Source of the DNA: Cyanocohniella sp. LLY
GTDB lineage: Bacteria > Cyanobacteriota > Cyanobacteriia > Cyanobacteriales > Nostocaceae
Assembly: GCA_022241785.1 (NCBI GenBank)
Contig: JAKOMP010000002.1
Span: 58,541 to 110,679 of the forward strand
Reading direction: 5' to 3'
Length of the DNA: 52,139 nt
Shown one piece after another: positions 18,762-27,535 of the stretch. The position numbers and the translations under genes are program-made. The notes below the pieces were generated by a model. The model ran no database searches and was not told where the DNA came from. It saw only the letters and a program-made list of their open reading frames with translations. The stretch's first letter is position 1. Every line of letters begins with the position of its first letter.

Positions 18762-18788
18762 GTCATTGCGACGCCAGGAAGCAATCTC
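18762..18788. repeat. Dispersed repeat, short copy
   Basis: A 27-base element beginning GTCATTGCGAC and ending AAGCAATCTC. The same two ends occur at 22769-22822 around a longer centre. ATTGC and GCAAT form a small inverted repeat. Elements with these ends are, from memory, scattered in intergenic regions of several bacterial groups. Confidence 0.6.
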
Positions 18789-18941
18789 ATAATCTTGACT
18801 ACAAACTACATTTTTCAAAGTACACAAGGTTTAGTGCCACAAGGTAAAAGTTAAAAATCTTTGATTTTGAGCCTTTGCATTTTTGGAAAATTTTCCCTAT
18901 TTACGCCCTGGAATAGTATCCGAAACCTAAAAAAATATAAG

Positions 18942-18961
18942 CCCCTAAATATATTTAGGGG
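18942..18961. promoter_or_regulatory. Perfect 20-bp palindrome upstream of znuC
   Basis: CCCCTAAATATATTTAGGGG is a perfect inverted repeat without spacer, 46 bp before the znuC start. It is not followed by a T tract, so an operator is more likely than a terminator; a hairpin in the znuA-znuC message is a third option. The centre is AT-rich as in metal-repressor sites, but I cannot assign a regulator. Confidence 0.45.
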
Positions 18962-18967
18962 TATCAT

Positions 18968-18988
18968 GAATTTTGAATTTTGAATTTT
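18968..18988. repeat. Heptamer tandem repeat (STRR type)
   Basis: GAATTTT occurs three times in tandem. Short tandemly repeated heptamers are characteristic of heterocystous cyanobacterial intergenic DNA. Confidence 0.6.
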
Positions 18989-19007
18989 CACTCCGGAGCA
19001 AAGCAAC

Positions 19008-19781
19008 GTGGCATCTCCCATTTTAAAAGTAGAAAAATTAACTGTATATCAAGGAAATTATTTAGCTGTTCGAGATGTTTCCTTTGAATTATTACCAGGA
19101 ACAGATACAGCTATAGTTGGCCCAAATGGTGCGGGTAAAAGTACTTTAGTAAAAGCAATTTTAGATTTGATTCCCCACAGTACAGGCAAAGTAGAAATTT
19201 TTGGTCGCCCAATTACAAGACTAGGCAATTTACGTCACCAACTGGGATATATGCCACAAAATTTCATTTTTGACCGCAGCTTTCCCATCTCTGTAGGTGA
19301 ATTAGTAGGGCTAGGATGGGCAAAGGAAAGTAAAAGAAAAAACTCGTTTTTTTCTAGGTTGTGGAGAAAAGATCAGGAAAAGTCAGCAGCCGTAGTAGAA
19401 GCCTTACGACGTACAGATGCTTATCATCTGCGAAATCAAGCGATAGGTACTCTTAGCGGTGGTCAACTTAAGCGCGTCTTATTAGCTTACTGTTTAGTAG
19501 CACCTCGGAAACTTTTACTGCTAGATGAAGCTTTTGCAGGTATTGATGTCCAAGGCACAACAGATTTTTATGCTTTACTCAATGAATTAAAAAGGGAGGA
19601 AGGTTGGACAGTATTACAGGTTTCCCACGATATTGATATGGTAAACCATCATTGCGATCGCGTTCTTTGCTTGAATCAAACTGTTGTTTGTACTGGTAAG
19701 CCAGAAATTGCCCTATCACCCCAGAACCTTTTAGCTACCTATGGCCCAGGGTTTAGTCCCTACAAGCATCACCATCAATAG
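19008..19781 (+). CDS. znuC: Zinc ABC transporter ATP-binding protein ZnuC
   Basis: A 257-residue ABC ATPase. Walker A is GPNGAGKST (38-46), the Q-loop is in YMPQNFIFD, the signature is LSGGQLKR (about 148-155), Walker B is LLLLDEAFAGID and the switch histidine is in QVSHDIDMV. The PQNFIFD and KEVSHD-like features fit the metal-importer subgroup of ZnuC/MntB ATPases. The GTG start has GGAG nine bases upstream. The protein would energise ZnuB at the cytoplasmic face of the membrane. It is flanked by znuA upstream and, after a convergent repressor gene, by znuB. Confidence 0.92.
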   Translation: MASPILKVEKLTVYQGNYLAVRDVSFELLPGTDTAIVGPNGAGKSTLVKAILDLIPHSTGKVEIFGRPITRLGNLRHQLGYMPQNFIFDRSFPISVGELVGLGWAKESKRKNSFFSRLWRKDQEKSAAVVEALRRTDAYHLRNQAIGTLSGGQLKRVLLAYCLVAPRKLLLLDEAFAGIDVQGTTDFYALLNELKREEGWTVLQVSHDIDMVNHHCDRVLCLNQTVVCTGKPEIALSPQNLLATYGPGFSPYKHHHQ

Positions 19782-19851
19782 TAACTTGTGAAGTTTGAAA
19801 AAATTTTATATCGAAAGTACCAACCAAATCGTTACTACTTTAATTTTTAAA

Positions 19852-20163
19852 TTATTCAGGTTCATCCAGGTGTTCAGCAACAGCTTGATAAAGATGAAAA
19901 ATGTGATTATCGTGCAAATGATAAAATACATTCCGTCCTTGTTTCCGATAGCCAACCAACCGCATTGCTCTTAAGTTGCGTAGCTGATGAGAAACGGCCG
20001 ATTCACTCATATTTAATAAAGCAGCTAAATCACCCACACACAGTTCTTTCTTAGCCAAAAAAGAGAGAATCCGCAAGCGATTAGCATCTCCTAAGAAACT
20101 AAAAAAATCTGCCATGCGTTGAGCTTTTTCACTGCTAAGAACTTCATCGACTAAGTGTTGCAC
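19852..20163 (-). CDS. ArsR/SmtB-family zinc-sensing repressor
   Basis: A 103-residue winged-helix protein. The recognition helix region [18 protein letters not shown] and the wing [10 protein letters not shown] match SmtB and ZiaR/AztR. The alpha-5 zinc site is complete: D85, H87, H98 and E101, with the spacing of SmtB. The alpha-3 motif ELCVGDL keeps one cysteine (C42), but the N-terminal extension has no cysteine partner, so the alpha-3N site is probably absent. SmtB proteins release DNA when zinc binds. Placed divergently from znuB with 185 bp between, it may control znuB and/or itself. A repressor of this type next to an importer, where Zur is usual, is noteworthy. Confidence 0.9.
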   Translation of the reverse strand: MQHLVDEVLSSEKAQRMADFFSFLGDANRLRILSFLAKKELCVGDLAALLNMSESAVSHQLRNLRAMRLVGYRKQGRNVFYHLHDNHIFHLYQAVAEHLDEPE

Positions 20164-20214
20164 AATATCGCTATATATAGTACTTTATCTTAAATTATAC
20201 TGAATTATTACACG

Positions 20215-20227
20215 CTTGATAATCAAG
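20215..20227. promoter_or_regulatory. 13-bp palindrome in the repressor/znuB intergenic region
   Basis: CTTGATAATCAAG is a perfect palindrome around a central A, 51 bp before the repressor start and 121 bp before znuB. It contains TGATAATCA, close to the core of cyanobacterial Zur boxes, and could also be an ArsR operator. Assignment is inference. Confidence 0.4.
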
Positions 20228-20348
20228 TTTAATGACATTTAAAGCAACTAAGTTTTTGATGAATATTTTTTTTGAATTGGCCTGTTGAGGATGTCTAAAA
20301 AAATATATATTTTAACTACTGGGGTTCATTTATATATAGATTACGCTT

Positions 20349-21218
20349 ATGTTTTTATCTTTTTATTACCAAACAGACTGGCTGGCAATTACCACTAGTC
20401 TGGACTTATTGAACTTGTTACAATTTCCCTTCATGCAGCGGGCGATCGCAGGTGCTGTGTTGATGGGTATACTAGGAGGTTTACTAGGTAGCTTCGCCAC
20501 TTTACGTCAGTTATCGTTTTTTAGCCATGCTGTAGGTCATGCAGCACTAGTAGGTGTGGTATTGGGTGTACTGCTACAAGTAAATCCCACCTGGATGTTA
20601 TTGCCGTTTACCCTAGTCTTTGGCGTTGTTGTCCTCTATTTCATCGACAAAACAGATTTAGCCAGTGATAGCGTTCTTAGTATAGTGCTATCAGGCGCAT
20701 TAGCTATCGGTGTAATCCTCACTAGCTTGGTTCCAGGTTATCGCGGCAACTTAATGAGAGTACTGTTTGGCGATATTCTGGCTATCGACACCACAGATTT
20801 AATTTTGACGCTACTTTTGTTGATAGGCAGTAGCATATTTTTACTTTCAACTCTACGACAGCAAATTTTGTTGACCCTGAACCCCGATGTGGCGCAGGTA
20901 CAAGGTGTTCCAGTTCAATTATATCGTTATGGGTTTGTAATTCTACTTTCGTTGGCCGTTGCCGTGGCCATTACAGCAGTAGGCATTTTATTAGTAAATG
21001 CCTTTTTAGTAATTCCTGCCTCCACCGCCAAACTTATGAGTCACCACTTTAGCCGCTTTCTGCTCATATCCGTAGTAATTGGAGCTACCACAAGCGTTGT
21101 CGGTATCATCGTTTCAGGTCTTTTCAACCTAGCATCAGGCCCTAGTATTGTGCTTGTCCAGTTTTTGTTCTTTGTCGCCATTTTTCTTGGGGTCAAGTTG
21201 AGGTTCAAAGCCGGATAA
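20349..21218 (+). CDS. znuB: Zinc ABC transporter permease ZnuB
   Basis: A 289-residue integral membrane protein of the ABC-3 family with about eight hydrophobic segments. PFMQRAIAGAVLMGILGGLLGSFATLR and FFSHAVGHAALVGVVLG are the N-terminal hallmark of ZnuB/MntA permeases, and VAITAVGILLVNAFLVIPASTAKL is the usual ATPase-contact region. It forms the membrane channel that works with ZnuA and ZnuC. It starts at an ATG at 20349 with no strong ribosome binding site. It is separated from znuC by the inverted repressor gene and thus has its own promoter. Confidence 0.92.
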   Translation: MFLSFYYQTDWLAITTSLDLLNLLQFPFMQRAIAGAVLMGILGGLLGSFATLRQLSFFSHAVGHAALVGVVLGVLLQVNPTWMLLPFTLVFGVVVLYFIDKTDLASDSVLSIVLSGALAIGVILTSLVPGYRGNLMRVLFGDILAIDTTDLILTLLLLIGSSIFLLSTLRQQILLTLNPDVAQVQGVPVQLYRYGFVILLSLAVAVAITAVGILLVNAFLVIPASTAKLMSHHFSRFLLISVVIGATTSVVGIIVSGLFNLASGPSIVLVQFLFFVAIFLGVKLRFKAG

Positions 21219-21297
21219 AATCTTTTTTTCTTCAACCCCTTGCAAAATCCCTTTGTGTTTGCTACATTTATTAATCGTGGCTCAAATACAAGCCCCA

Positions 21298-21370
<73 letters not shown>

Positions 21371-21378
21371 TATCATCA

Positions 21379-21412
21379 AAAACCCTTGAAACTATTGAGT
21401 TTTAAGGGTTTT
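21379..21412 (+). terminator. Terminator of tRNA-Phe
   Basis: A 15-bp stem (21379-21393 with 21398-21412, one G-U pair) closes on the loop ATTG. Its outer arms are AAAACCCTT and AAGGGTTTT. It begins nine bases after the tRNA and ends in TTTT. Confidence 0.8.
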
Positions 21413-21501
21413 ATAATTTCTAACCTATGACAAAAATAGCACTTAAAGTTCTACTTTTGAGATAAATATTGGACATTTTTGGATACCTTTAGACCAAAAA
21501 G

Positions 21502-21817
21502 TGGTGTAAAAGTGGTGTAAATAGAGTAGAGGACAATTACACCATTAATATATATGTTCTCAAAGACGTCTAAGGGACGAGGATATAAAGGATCTGTATC
21601 TATTATTAGCTCTAATAGTCGATTACAGTTGAGGTTTCACTATGGTGGTAAGCGCCATTATTTGTCCACAGGATTACTTGATACTCTCGCTAACTGGAAA
21701 CTAGCAGAATACAAAGCAGCGGAGATTGAGAAAGACATCCTATACGAGCGGTTTGACGAATCTTTAGAGAAATACAAGCCTAGATCATCTCTAAGTACGG
21801 TTACACCAGTTACACCA
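21502..21817. promoter_or_regulatory. Cluster of five TGGTGTAA words at the integrase start
   Basis: TGGTGTAA occurs directly at 21502-21509 and 21513-21520 (11-base period) and inverted, as TTACACCA, at 21537-21544 just before the integrase start, 21801-21808 and 21810-21817. The last two lie within the integrase gene, coding VTPVTP in a linker. Spacing near one helical turn suggests protein-binding sites, perhaps integrase arm sites or an autoregulatory operator. Confidence 0.4.
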
Positions 21818-22708
21818 ATTCACAAATCAAAACCACACTTAGATGAGCTATGGAATAAATATAGCGAGTTCAAAAAACCTCAAGTCAGTCCTAGTACTTA
21901 CGCTAAAGACTTTACTAAACATCGAAATCACATCGCTAAGTTGCCCACGCGATCGCTAGATGAAGCATCCGCTATTCGAGATTATCTTTTAGCCAAATTA
22001 ACTCCAGATGCTGCAAAGCGTTGTTTAACTCAGTTGAAAGCTTGCTGTAATTGGGCAATGGAAGAGGGGCTAATTGACGCTAACCCGTTTGCTGCTATGA
22101 AAATCAAAGCACCCAAAGGTGCTACTGAAGAACAAGATATTAATCCCTTCAGTAAAGAAGAAAGAGATTTAATTATTCGTACTTTTGCTAGTGATCGCTA
22201 CTACAGCCATTACACGAATTATGTACGCTTTCTGTTTTTTACTGGATGCAGGCCATCTGAGGCAATTGCTTTGAAGTGGAAACATATTACAAATAGTGTG
22301 GTTCAGTTTCGAGAATCTGTTGTGGTTTCTGAAGATGGTTTAGTCATGAAGGAGGGACTGAAAACGCAAAGAAAGCGTGATTTCCCGATTAATTCAGAAT
22401 TACTAGAGATTTTAGATGAGATTAGTCCGGAAGAACCAGTACCTGAAGCATTAATTTTTACCAGCCCAAAAGGAAAATTTATTGACCATCACAACTTCTC
22501 TAATCGTGCATGGAAAGCAATCTTAGCCAAATGCTGCATACCGTATCGTAAAAGTTACCAGACACGACATACTTTTATCAGTTTTTGTGTGGAGTCACAT
22601 ATTAACAGCACTGCGATCGGTAGATGGACTGGAACCTCTGCCAAGATGATTGACAACCACTATGGTGCAACCAACTTTACCAACCTTAGACCTCCAAACC
22701 TTTCCTAA
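21554..22708 (+). CDS. Tyrosine recombinase (phage/island integrase)
   Basis: A 384-residue site-specific recombinase. The N-terminus to about residue 70 is a DUF3596-like arm-binding domain, 95-185 is the SAM-like core-binding domain, and the catalytic domain follows. Active-site residues seen are R233 (TGCRPSEA), K270, R338-H339 (QTRHTF), W358 in place of the usual His/Trp position, and the nucleophile Y370 (DNHYGA). The first His of the HxxR box is Tyr here. It sits just downstream of tRNA-Phe, a standard island insertion place, and reads away from it. No duplicate of the tRNA 3' end was found in the window to mark the far boundary. Confidence 0.9.
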   Translation: MFSKTSKGRGYKGSVSIISSNSRLQLRFHYGGKRHYLSTGLLDTLANWKLAEYKAAEIEKDILYERFDESLEKYKPRSSLSTVTPVTPIHKSKPHLDELWNKYSEFKKPQVSPSTYAKDFTKHRNHIAKLPTRSLDEASAIRDYLLAKLTPDAAKRCLTQLKACCNWAMEEGLIDANPFAAMKIKAPKGATEEQDINPFSKEERDLIIRTFASDRYYSHYTNYVRFLFFTGCRPSEAIALKWKHITNSVVQFRESVVVSEDGLVMKEGLKTQRKRDFPINSELLEILDEISPEEPVPEALIFTSPKGKFIDHHNFSNRAWKAILAKCCIPYRKSYQTRHTFISFCVESHINSTAIGRWTGTSAKMIDNHYGATNFTNLRPPNLS

Positions 22709-23013
22709 ATTGACTTAATAACAAGGCTTGATTAATACACAAAACTTACGTAAACCTAACGTATTTTCGTCATTGCGACCATAGGGTAGACGCGGAGCGG
22801 CTTCTCGCAGAGTAGCAATCTCAAAGCCTTGATTTTCGTATCGCTAGAATAATGATGGCAATTTTTACCATTTCATTGAGATCAACGATTTTTTCAAAAA
22901 GTCGGGGATCTGGAACGCGTATCTGGTTAATTTCACCAAATTTTCACAAAATCGGGAATATATAAGGGCAAAGTTGTATAAAATCTCAGTAATAACCTCA
23001 TACTGACGCGATT
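22709..23013. other. Gap in the putative element, with a dispersed repeat
   Basis: Holds the long copy of the GTCATTGCGA...AGCAATCTC repeat (22769-22822) and otherwise AT-rich DNA preceding the pentapeptide gene. No gene seen. Confidence 0.5.
22769..22822. repeat. Dispersed repeat, long copy
   Basis: Starts GTCATTGCGACC and ends AGTAGCAATCTC, the same ends as the 27-base copy at 18762. The centre includes GGTAGACGCGGAGCGGCTTCTC, with an inverted pair GAGCGGCTTCTCGC that could fold. Confidence 0.6.
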
Positions 23014-25173
23014 ATGCCGCCAGACTACGCAGGGAAAAATCTTAGAGGGCGCTCTTTTAAAGGTCAAAACCTGACTGGAGCAAACTTTAGCAAGGCGGAT
23101 ATTAGAGGAGCAAACTTTACTAACGCAATTCTTAAAGGTGCGGATTTTACAGGTGCTAAAGCCGGACTACAAAAGCGTTGGACTATTGGGTTGCTCATAG
23201 CCTCATGGCTGCTATCGGCAGTTTCAGGGTTTTTCTCACTCTTTTTCGGTGTATTGGTAGCATCTATATTTAGCTCTACAACTACTGAATATTTTAGTCG
23301 TATTCAACAGATCATTTCCGGTATAGTCTCCCTAATTGTGCTACTGGTTTTTTGTATTATTACTCTTCGTAAGAGTTTAACAGCAGGTTTAGGAGCCGTA
23401 GCTGTAGCCGTAGCCTTCGCCGGAGTCGTAGCCTTCGCCTTAGCCGTAGCCGTAAACGGCGGACTCTTCGCCTTCGCCTTCGCCAGAGCCTTCGGCGGAT
23501 CTGTATCTGTAGCCGGAGCCGGAGCCGTAGCCGTAGCCGTAGCCTTCGCCGGAGCCGTAGCCGGAGCCATAGCCGTAGCCGGAGCCATAGCCGGAGCCAT
23601 AGCCATAGCCATAGCCGGAGCCGGAGCCGGAGCCGTAGCCTTCGCCGGAGCCTTCCACGTAGACGGAGCCGTAGCCTTCGCCGGAGTCGTAGCCGGAGCC
23701 GGAGCCTTAGTCTTCGCCGGAGCTGGAGCCGTAGCCTTTACATTATTTAGTGCTTACATTGGCTGGCGTAGTTTAAGAGGAGATGAAAAAGACGCTTGGG
23801 TACGCTCATTTGCTGTCGCCTTTGCTGCAACAGGTGGGACAAGCTTTCGTGGTGCTGATTTAACTGATGCTGACTTTACAGGTGCAATTCTCAAAAATAC
23901 AGATTTCCGAAAAGCCAATCTCACCCGCACTCGTTTTTATGAAGCTAAAAAACTTGACCTTGCCAGAGTGGGAAATTTAATATTAGCTAAACGAGATATT
24001 CTCAAATTACTTGTAAGTTGCAATGGTAGAGAAAAATCATATCTTGGCGCTAATCTAAAAGGCGCAAACCTCATAGGCGCAGATTTAACAAAAGCCAATT
24101 TTAAAGATGCCGATATTACTGAAGCTACCTTCCAAGGAGCTTGTTTAGAGTGGGCAAATTTGACTTTAGCTCAAGCTGTAGGTACTGATTTTACTAGTGC
24201 AAAAATGACTGGTGCTTGTGTAGAAGCTTGGAATATTGAAAGTTCAACTCTATTAAATAATGTAGATTGTCGCTTTGTTTATCTTTTAGAACACCCCCAG
24301 CTTGGAACTGATGAGCGCGAACGCCGTCCTAATAGTGGCGAATTTCAACCAGGAGAATTTTTTAAACTATTTGAAGAAGTTTTAAATACTGTAGATTTGA
24401 TTTTCCGTAATGGCATTGATTGGAAGGCTTTTGTGAATGCTTTTGACAATGTACAACAACAAAATCAAGATACAGAATTAGCCTTACAAAGTATTGAAAA
24501 TAAAGGTGATGGAGTAGTCGTTGTTAAAGTTGGTGTGTCTGAAGGTGCAGATAAAGAAAAGATTCATAGTGATTTTACCCAAAGTTATCAAATAGCACTG
24601 CAAGCTGTAGAAGAAAAATATAAGGCACAATTACAAGCTAAAGATAATGAGATAGTTATCTATCGACAACAAAGTGCAGAAATGAAAGAAATTGTGAGTT
24701 TATTAGCAAATAAACCTATTAATGTTCAAGTTGAAAATAAATTAGAAAATAAAAATATGACTAACAGTAACGATTCCAGTCGTAATATTAATATTGGCAA
24801 TATTGGCGGTAATTTTAATGCTAGTGGGCAAGCTTTGAATTTAGGTGATATCAGTGGTACGGTAACAAATGCTATTAATGAGTTACCAAGTTCATCTGAA
24901 TCTGAAAAGCCGGGAATTAAGGAATTATTAGCACAATTACAAACAGTCATTGAAGCTGAGGAAAATTTACCGCCAGAAGATAAAGCTGAGGCGTTAGAAC
25001 AAGTAAAAGCTTTGGCAGAAGCTGGGAAAAATCCCCAAGAGGGAGCGATGCAAAAGGCAGCGAAAACAGCAATAAAAATTTTGAAGGGTACTGTTGCTAG
25101 TTTACCTGATGCAACTAAGTTGGTTGAGGAATGTGGTAAGTTGTTGCCGTTGATTTCTCAGCTTTTGGGTTGA
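23014..25173 (+). CDS. Pentapeptide-repeat membrane protein with Ala/Val/Gly-rich repeat region
   Basis: A 719-residue mosaic. Residues 8-50 are pentapeptide repeats (A(D/N)LxG type). About 53-115 holds two membrane segments. About 126-245 is an alternating region of AVAVAFAGA-like units, coded by a hexamer repeat and predicted very hydrophobic. 280-315 and 340-405 return to pentapeptide repeats (GANLKGANLIGADLTKANF). A charged coiled coil follows (about 495-565), then NINIGNIGGNFNASGQALNLG and an alpha-helical ending rich in Glu/Lys. That NIGGNFNASG-type ending is, from memory, shared by several cyanobacterial proteins with otherwise different bodies. It may multimerise at a membrane. Function is unknown. 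It travels with the integrase. Confidence 0.75.
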   Translation: MPPDYAGKNLRGRSFKGQNLTGANFSKADIRGANFTNAILKGADFTGAKAGLQKRWTIGLLIASWLLSAVSGFFSLFFGVLVASIFSSTTTEYFSRIQQIISGIVSLIVLLVFCIITLRKSLTAGLGAVAVAVAFAGVVAFALAVAVNGGLFAFAFARAFGGSVSVAGAGAVAVAVAFAGAVAGAIAVAGAIAGAIAIAIAGAGAGAVAFAGAFHVDGAVAFAGVVAGAGALVFAGAGAVAFTLFSAYIGWRSLRGDEKDAWVRSFAVAFAATGGTSFRGADLTDADFTGAILKNTDFRKANLTRTRFYEAKKLDLARVGNLILAKRDILKLLVSCNGREKSYLGANLKGANLIGADLTKANFKDADITEATFQGACLEWANLTLAQAVGTDFTSAKMTGACVEAWNIESSTLLNNVDCRFVYLLEHPQLGTDERERRPNSGEFQPGEFFKLFEEVLNTVDLIFRNGIDWKAFVNAFDNVQQQNQDTELALQSIENKGDGVVVVKVGVSEGADKEKIHSDFTQSYQIALQAVEEKYKAQLQAKDNEIVIYRQQSAEMKEIVSLLANKPINVQVENKLENKNMTNSNDSSRNINIGNIGGNFNASGQALNLGDISGTVTNAINELPSSSESEKPGIKELLAQLQTVIEAEENLPPEDKAEALEQVKALAEAGKNPQEGAMQKAAKTAIKILKGTVASLPDATKLVEECGKLLPLISQLLG
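23391..23739. repeat. Hexamer-type repeat inside the pentapeptide gene
   Basis: About 350 bp built from GCCGTA, GCCGGA and GCCTTC units in changing order. The unit length keeps the frame, so expansions and contractions would alter protein length without disrupting it. All units start with GCC, giving Ala at every other residue. Confidence 0.85.
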
Positions 25174-25204
25174 GTAGGTTTATTGATTTATTTGTCAGTC
25201 CCTT

Positions 25205-25239
25205 AAAAAACATTGCCCCCCTCCGCCGCCGGAGAGGGG
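25205..25239 (-). terminator. Probable terminator of ndhJ
   Basis: CCCC-CTCCG pairs with CGGAG-A-GGGG around a CCGC loop, with one bulged A. Read on the minus strand it is followed by CAATGTTTTTT, 41 bp after the ndhJ stop. Confidence 0.45.
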
Positions 25240-25279
25240 TTAAAAAAGCTCACTGCTGAAACTCAGCACTTAGCACTGC

Positions 25280-25807
25280 CTAATAAGCATCTTGCAACTC
25301 GTAGAAATCAGGTGAAATGTAATCCTTCCGCAAGGGCCAACCCACCCAATCTTCCGGCATCAAAATTCGCTTCAGATTCGGATGTCCCTCATAGACAATG
25401 CCGAACATGTCGTAACTTTCTCGCTCTTGCCAGTCTGCGGTTTTCCAGATCCAGTAAACTGAAGGCACGCTGGGATTTTCCCTAGGTAAAAACACCTTCA
25501 CCCGCACTTCTTCAGGTCTATCGGCATTATCGCCAACTTTAATCAAGTGATAGACACTGACCAAATCTTCTCCTGGGCCCAGGTCAATACCAGATTGAAA
25601 CTGAAGATAATTAAACCCGTAGGCATACAGCGCTGTAGCAATGGGGAGTAAGAAATCTGACTCCACCTTAATTATCTCTACCCCGTTCTTATCGGGTTCC
25701 AAAGACTCATGCTCAAAGCCATTTTCCGTCAACCACTGGGAAACTTGGCCAGCTTTAACCAGGGAATCTTCGGCTGCTGGTACTGGTTTGGAATCTTCTT
25801 CAGCCAC
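25280..25807 (-). CDS. ndhJ: NAD(P)H-quinone oxidoreductase subunit J
   Basis: 175 residues, homologous to the 30-kDa (NuoC) subunit. NdhJ belongs to the peripheral arm of the NDH-1 complex on the thylakoid membrane, which takes electrons from ferredoxin for cyclic flow, respiration and CO2 uptake. Landmarks are [20 protein letters not shown] and [23 protein letters not shown] near the C-terminus. It is last in ndhC-ndhK-ndhJ and overlaps ndhK by 8 bp, indicating translational coupling. Confidence 0.97.
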   Translation of the reverse strand: MAEEDSKPVPAAEDSLVKAGQVSQWLTENGFEHESLEPDKNGVEIIKVESDFLLPIATALYAYGFNYLQFQSGIDLGPGEDLVSVYHLIKVGDNADRPEEVRVKVFLPRENPSVPSVYWIWKTADWQERESYDMFGIVYEGHPNLKRILMPEDWVGWPLRKDYISPDFYELQDAY

Positions 25808-26537
25808 GGTTTTGTTCCTCCTTTTGTGTCTTTGCTGTCAGCAACGCAGGTGGTACTGGTAGACCAATTGCTTCTGTTAATTCCTTTGGTGGTGCGTAGC
25901 GCGTTTCTGACTGCAAATACTTACCAGTTAAAATTTGCTCCGTGGGTTTCAGGTTGTGAGTCGTGCTGTAAAAACGGTGGACTTGCTTAATTTGATCTCG
26001 TTCTTGCATTGAGTCATTAGCGATCTTTTTCCGCAGCTTAATAATTGCGTCGATAATCGCTTCTGGCCGGGGAGGACAACCAGGCAAATAAACATCCACA
26101 GGAATTAGCTTATCAACTCCACGCACAGCCGTGGGTGAATCCACACTGAACATCCCGCCTGTAATTGTACAAGCTCCCATAGCGATGACATACTTCGGCT
26201 CAGGCATTTGTTCATAAAGACGCACTAATTGGGGTGCCATCTTCATCGTAATTGTCCCTGCCGTAATAATTAAATCGGCTTGGCGGGGGCTAGAACGGGG
26301 AATTAGCCCGAAACGGTCAAAGTCAAATCGGGAGCCAATTAAAGCTGCAAATTCAATGAAGCAGCAAGCTGTACCAAACAGCAAAGGCCACAAACTCGAA
26401 AGCCGTGCCCAGTTATAGAGGTCATCAACTGTAGTCAGAATCACGTTTTCAGAAAGATCCTGCGTAACCGTGGGTCGTTGAATGGGGTTGATGATTTGCT
26501 CTTTGTCTTGGGTTGTTAAATTTGGATTCAAGACCAT
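25800..26537 (-). CDS. ndhK: NAD(P)H-quinone oxidoreductase subunit K
   Basis: 245 residues, NuoB/PSST homologue carrying the N2 iron-sulfur cluster next to the quinone site. The cysteine ligands are visible: the adjacent pair in TACCFIEF, one in MGACTITGG and one in PGCPPRPEA. The C-terminal extension after residue 200 is variable. It overlaps ndhC by 10 bp and ndhJ by 8 bp. The start is an ATG at 26537. Confidence 0.97.
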   Translation of the reverse strand: MVLNPNLTTQDKEQIINPIQRPTVTQDLSENVILTTVDDLYNWARLSSLWPLLFGTACCFIEFAALIGSRFDFDRFGLIPRSSPRQADLIITAGTITMKMAPQLVRLYEQMPEPKYVIAMGACTITGGMFSVDSPTAVRGVDKLIPVDVYLPGCPPRPEAIIDAIIKLRKKIANDSMQERDQIKQVHRFYSTTHNLKPTEQILTGKYLQSETRYAPPKELTEAIGLPVPPALLTAKTQKEEQNRG

Positions 26538-26890
26538 TCCAAAGCTCCTTTACGCCATGCGTAAACTAGGGCGACTACAAGAATTGCAATAAAAACTAAG
26601 GCTTCAATGAAAGCCAATAGCCCCAGACGGTGGAAAGCCACCGCCCAAGGATACAAGAAAACAGTCTCCACATCAAAGACGACGAAGACTAGCGCAAACA
26701 TGTAGTAGCGAATATTGAACTGAATCCAGGCTCCCCCAATTGGTTCCATACCAGATTCGTATGTGGTGCGCCGCTCTAGGCTATTACCACTGGGTCGTAG
26801 GAGCTTGGATGCTGAAAGTGCCAAGGCAGGCACAAGGCTGCAAATGATGAAGAAGCCTAGAAGGTACTCGTAACCGCTGAGGACAAACAC
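26528..26890 (-). CDS. ndhC: NAD(P)H-quinone oxidoreductase subunit 3
   Basis: 120 residues, the NuoA homologue with three membrane helices. The conserved loop [24 protein letters not shown] and [12 protein letters not shown] identify it; the loop cysteine of some homologues is replaced. It opens the ndhC-ndhK-ndhJ operon with a GTG start at 26890. The complex anchors in the thylakoid membrane. Confidence 0.97.
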   Translation of the reverse strand: MFVLSGYEYLLGFFIICSLVPALALSASKLLRPSGNSLERRTTYESGMEPIGGAWIQFNIRYYMFALVFVVFDVETVFLYPWAVAFHRLGLLAFIEALVFIAILVVALVYAWRKGALEWS

Positions 26891-27085
26891 AATGAATATC
26901 TACCGCTTATGGTGTAAATAAGGCTGTTACTTTCTTTTACATTATATCTTTTTGACTTTTCTGAAATCTGGGAAACAGACTCTCTTCAGGTATTTGATTC
27001 GCTTTGGGTAATGATGGAAAAGTCTAACAGGTATGTCATAATTTTTAACGTATATTTAATAATTCCTCTCGGCGAGGCCTGAGCA

Positions 27086-27433
27086 ATGAGTGAACAAGCT
27101 AGCGAACAAGCTGTTGAAAATCCAGCATTAGACCGCTACGAGTGTCGCGCCTGCGGTTATGTTTATGAACCAGAAAAGGGCGATGATAGCCATAACATTG
27201 ACCCAAACACACCTTTTGCAGAACTGCCTATAACTTGGCGCTGTCCAGTATGTACTGCGAAAAAGACCGCTTTTGCCAATATCGGCCCTGCGGGAACAGC
27301 ATCCGGTTTTAAGGAAAATCTTGGTTATGGTTTGGGTGTCAATCAACTGACACCAGGGCAAAAGAACATTCTGATTTTTGGCGCTTTGGCTCTCGGTTTC
27401 TTGTTTTTTATCAGTCTCTACGGCTTACAATAA
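27086..27433 (+). CDS. rubA: Membrane-anchored rubredoxin RubA
   Basis: 115 residues. Two CxxC knuckles, CRACGYVY (about 20-27) and CPVCTAKK (about 53-60), bind a single iron. After a linker a C-terminal hydrophobic helix ([19 protein letters not shown]) anchors it in the thylakoid. The family is needed for photosystem assembly in cyanobacteria and plants. It starts the rubA-ycf48-psbEFLJ cluster, a conserved arrangement. Confidence 0.95.
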   Translation: MSEQASEQAVENPALDRYECRACGYVYEPEKGDDSHNIDPNTPFAELPITWRCPVCTAKKTAFANIGPAGTASGFKENLGYGLGVNQLTPGQKNILIFGALALGFLFFISLYGLQ

Positions 27434-27535
27434 GACCCGTTATCTTTTTTACCCAGTGGGGAGGGCGACCATTGCCCTTAAGGTTAAAAATCTAGAAAAC
27501 AACTACACAAATTTAGAAATAAGTAAGAAATACTG

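Noticed and set aside
23304-23658. Minus-strand frames rich in Gly/Tyr/Ser or Ala/Thr/Pro within the hexamer tract
   Set aside because: These are reflections of the GCC-hexamer repeat on the other strand, lacking a ribosome binding site or typical gene composition.
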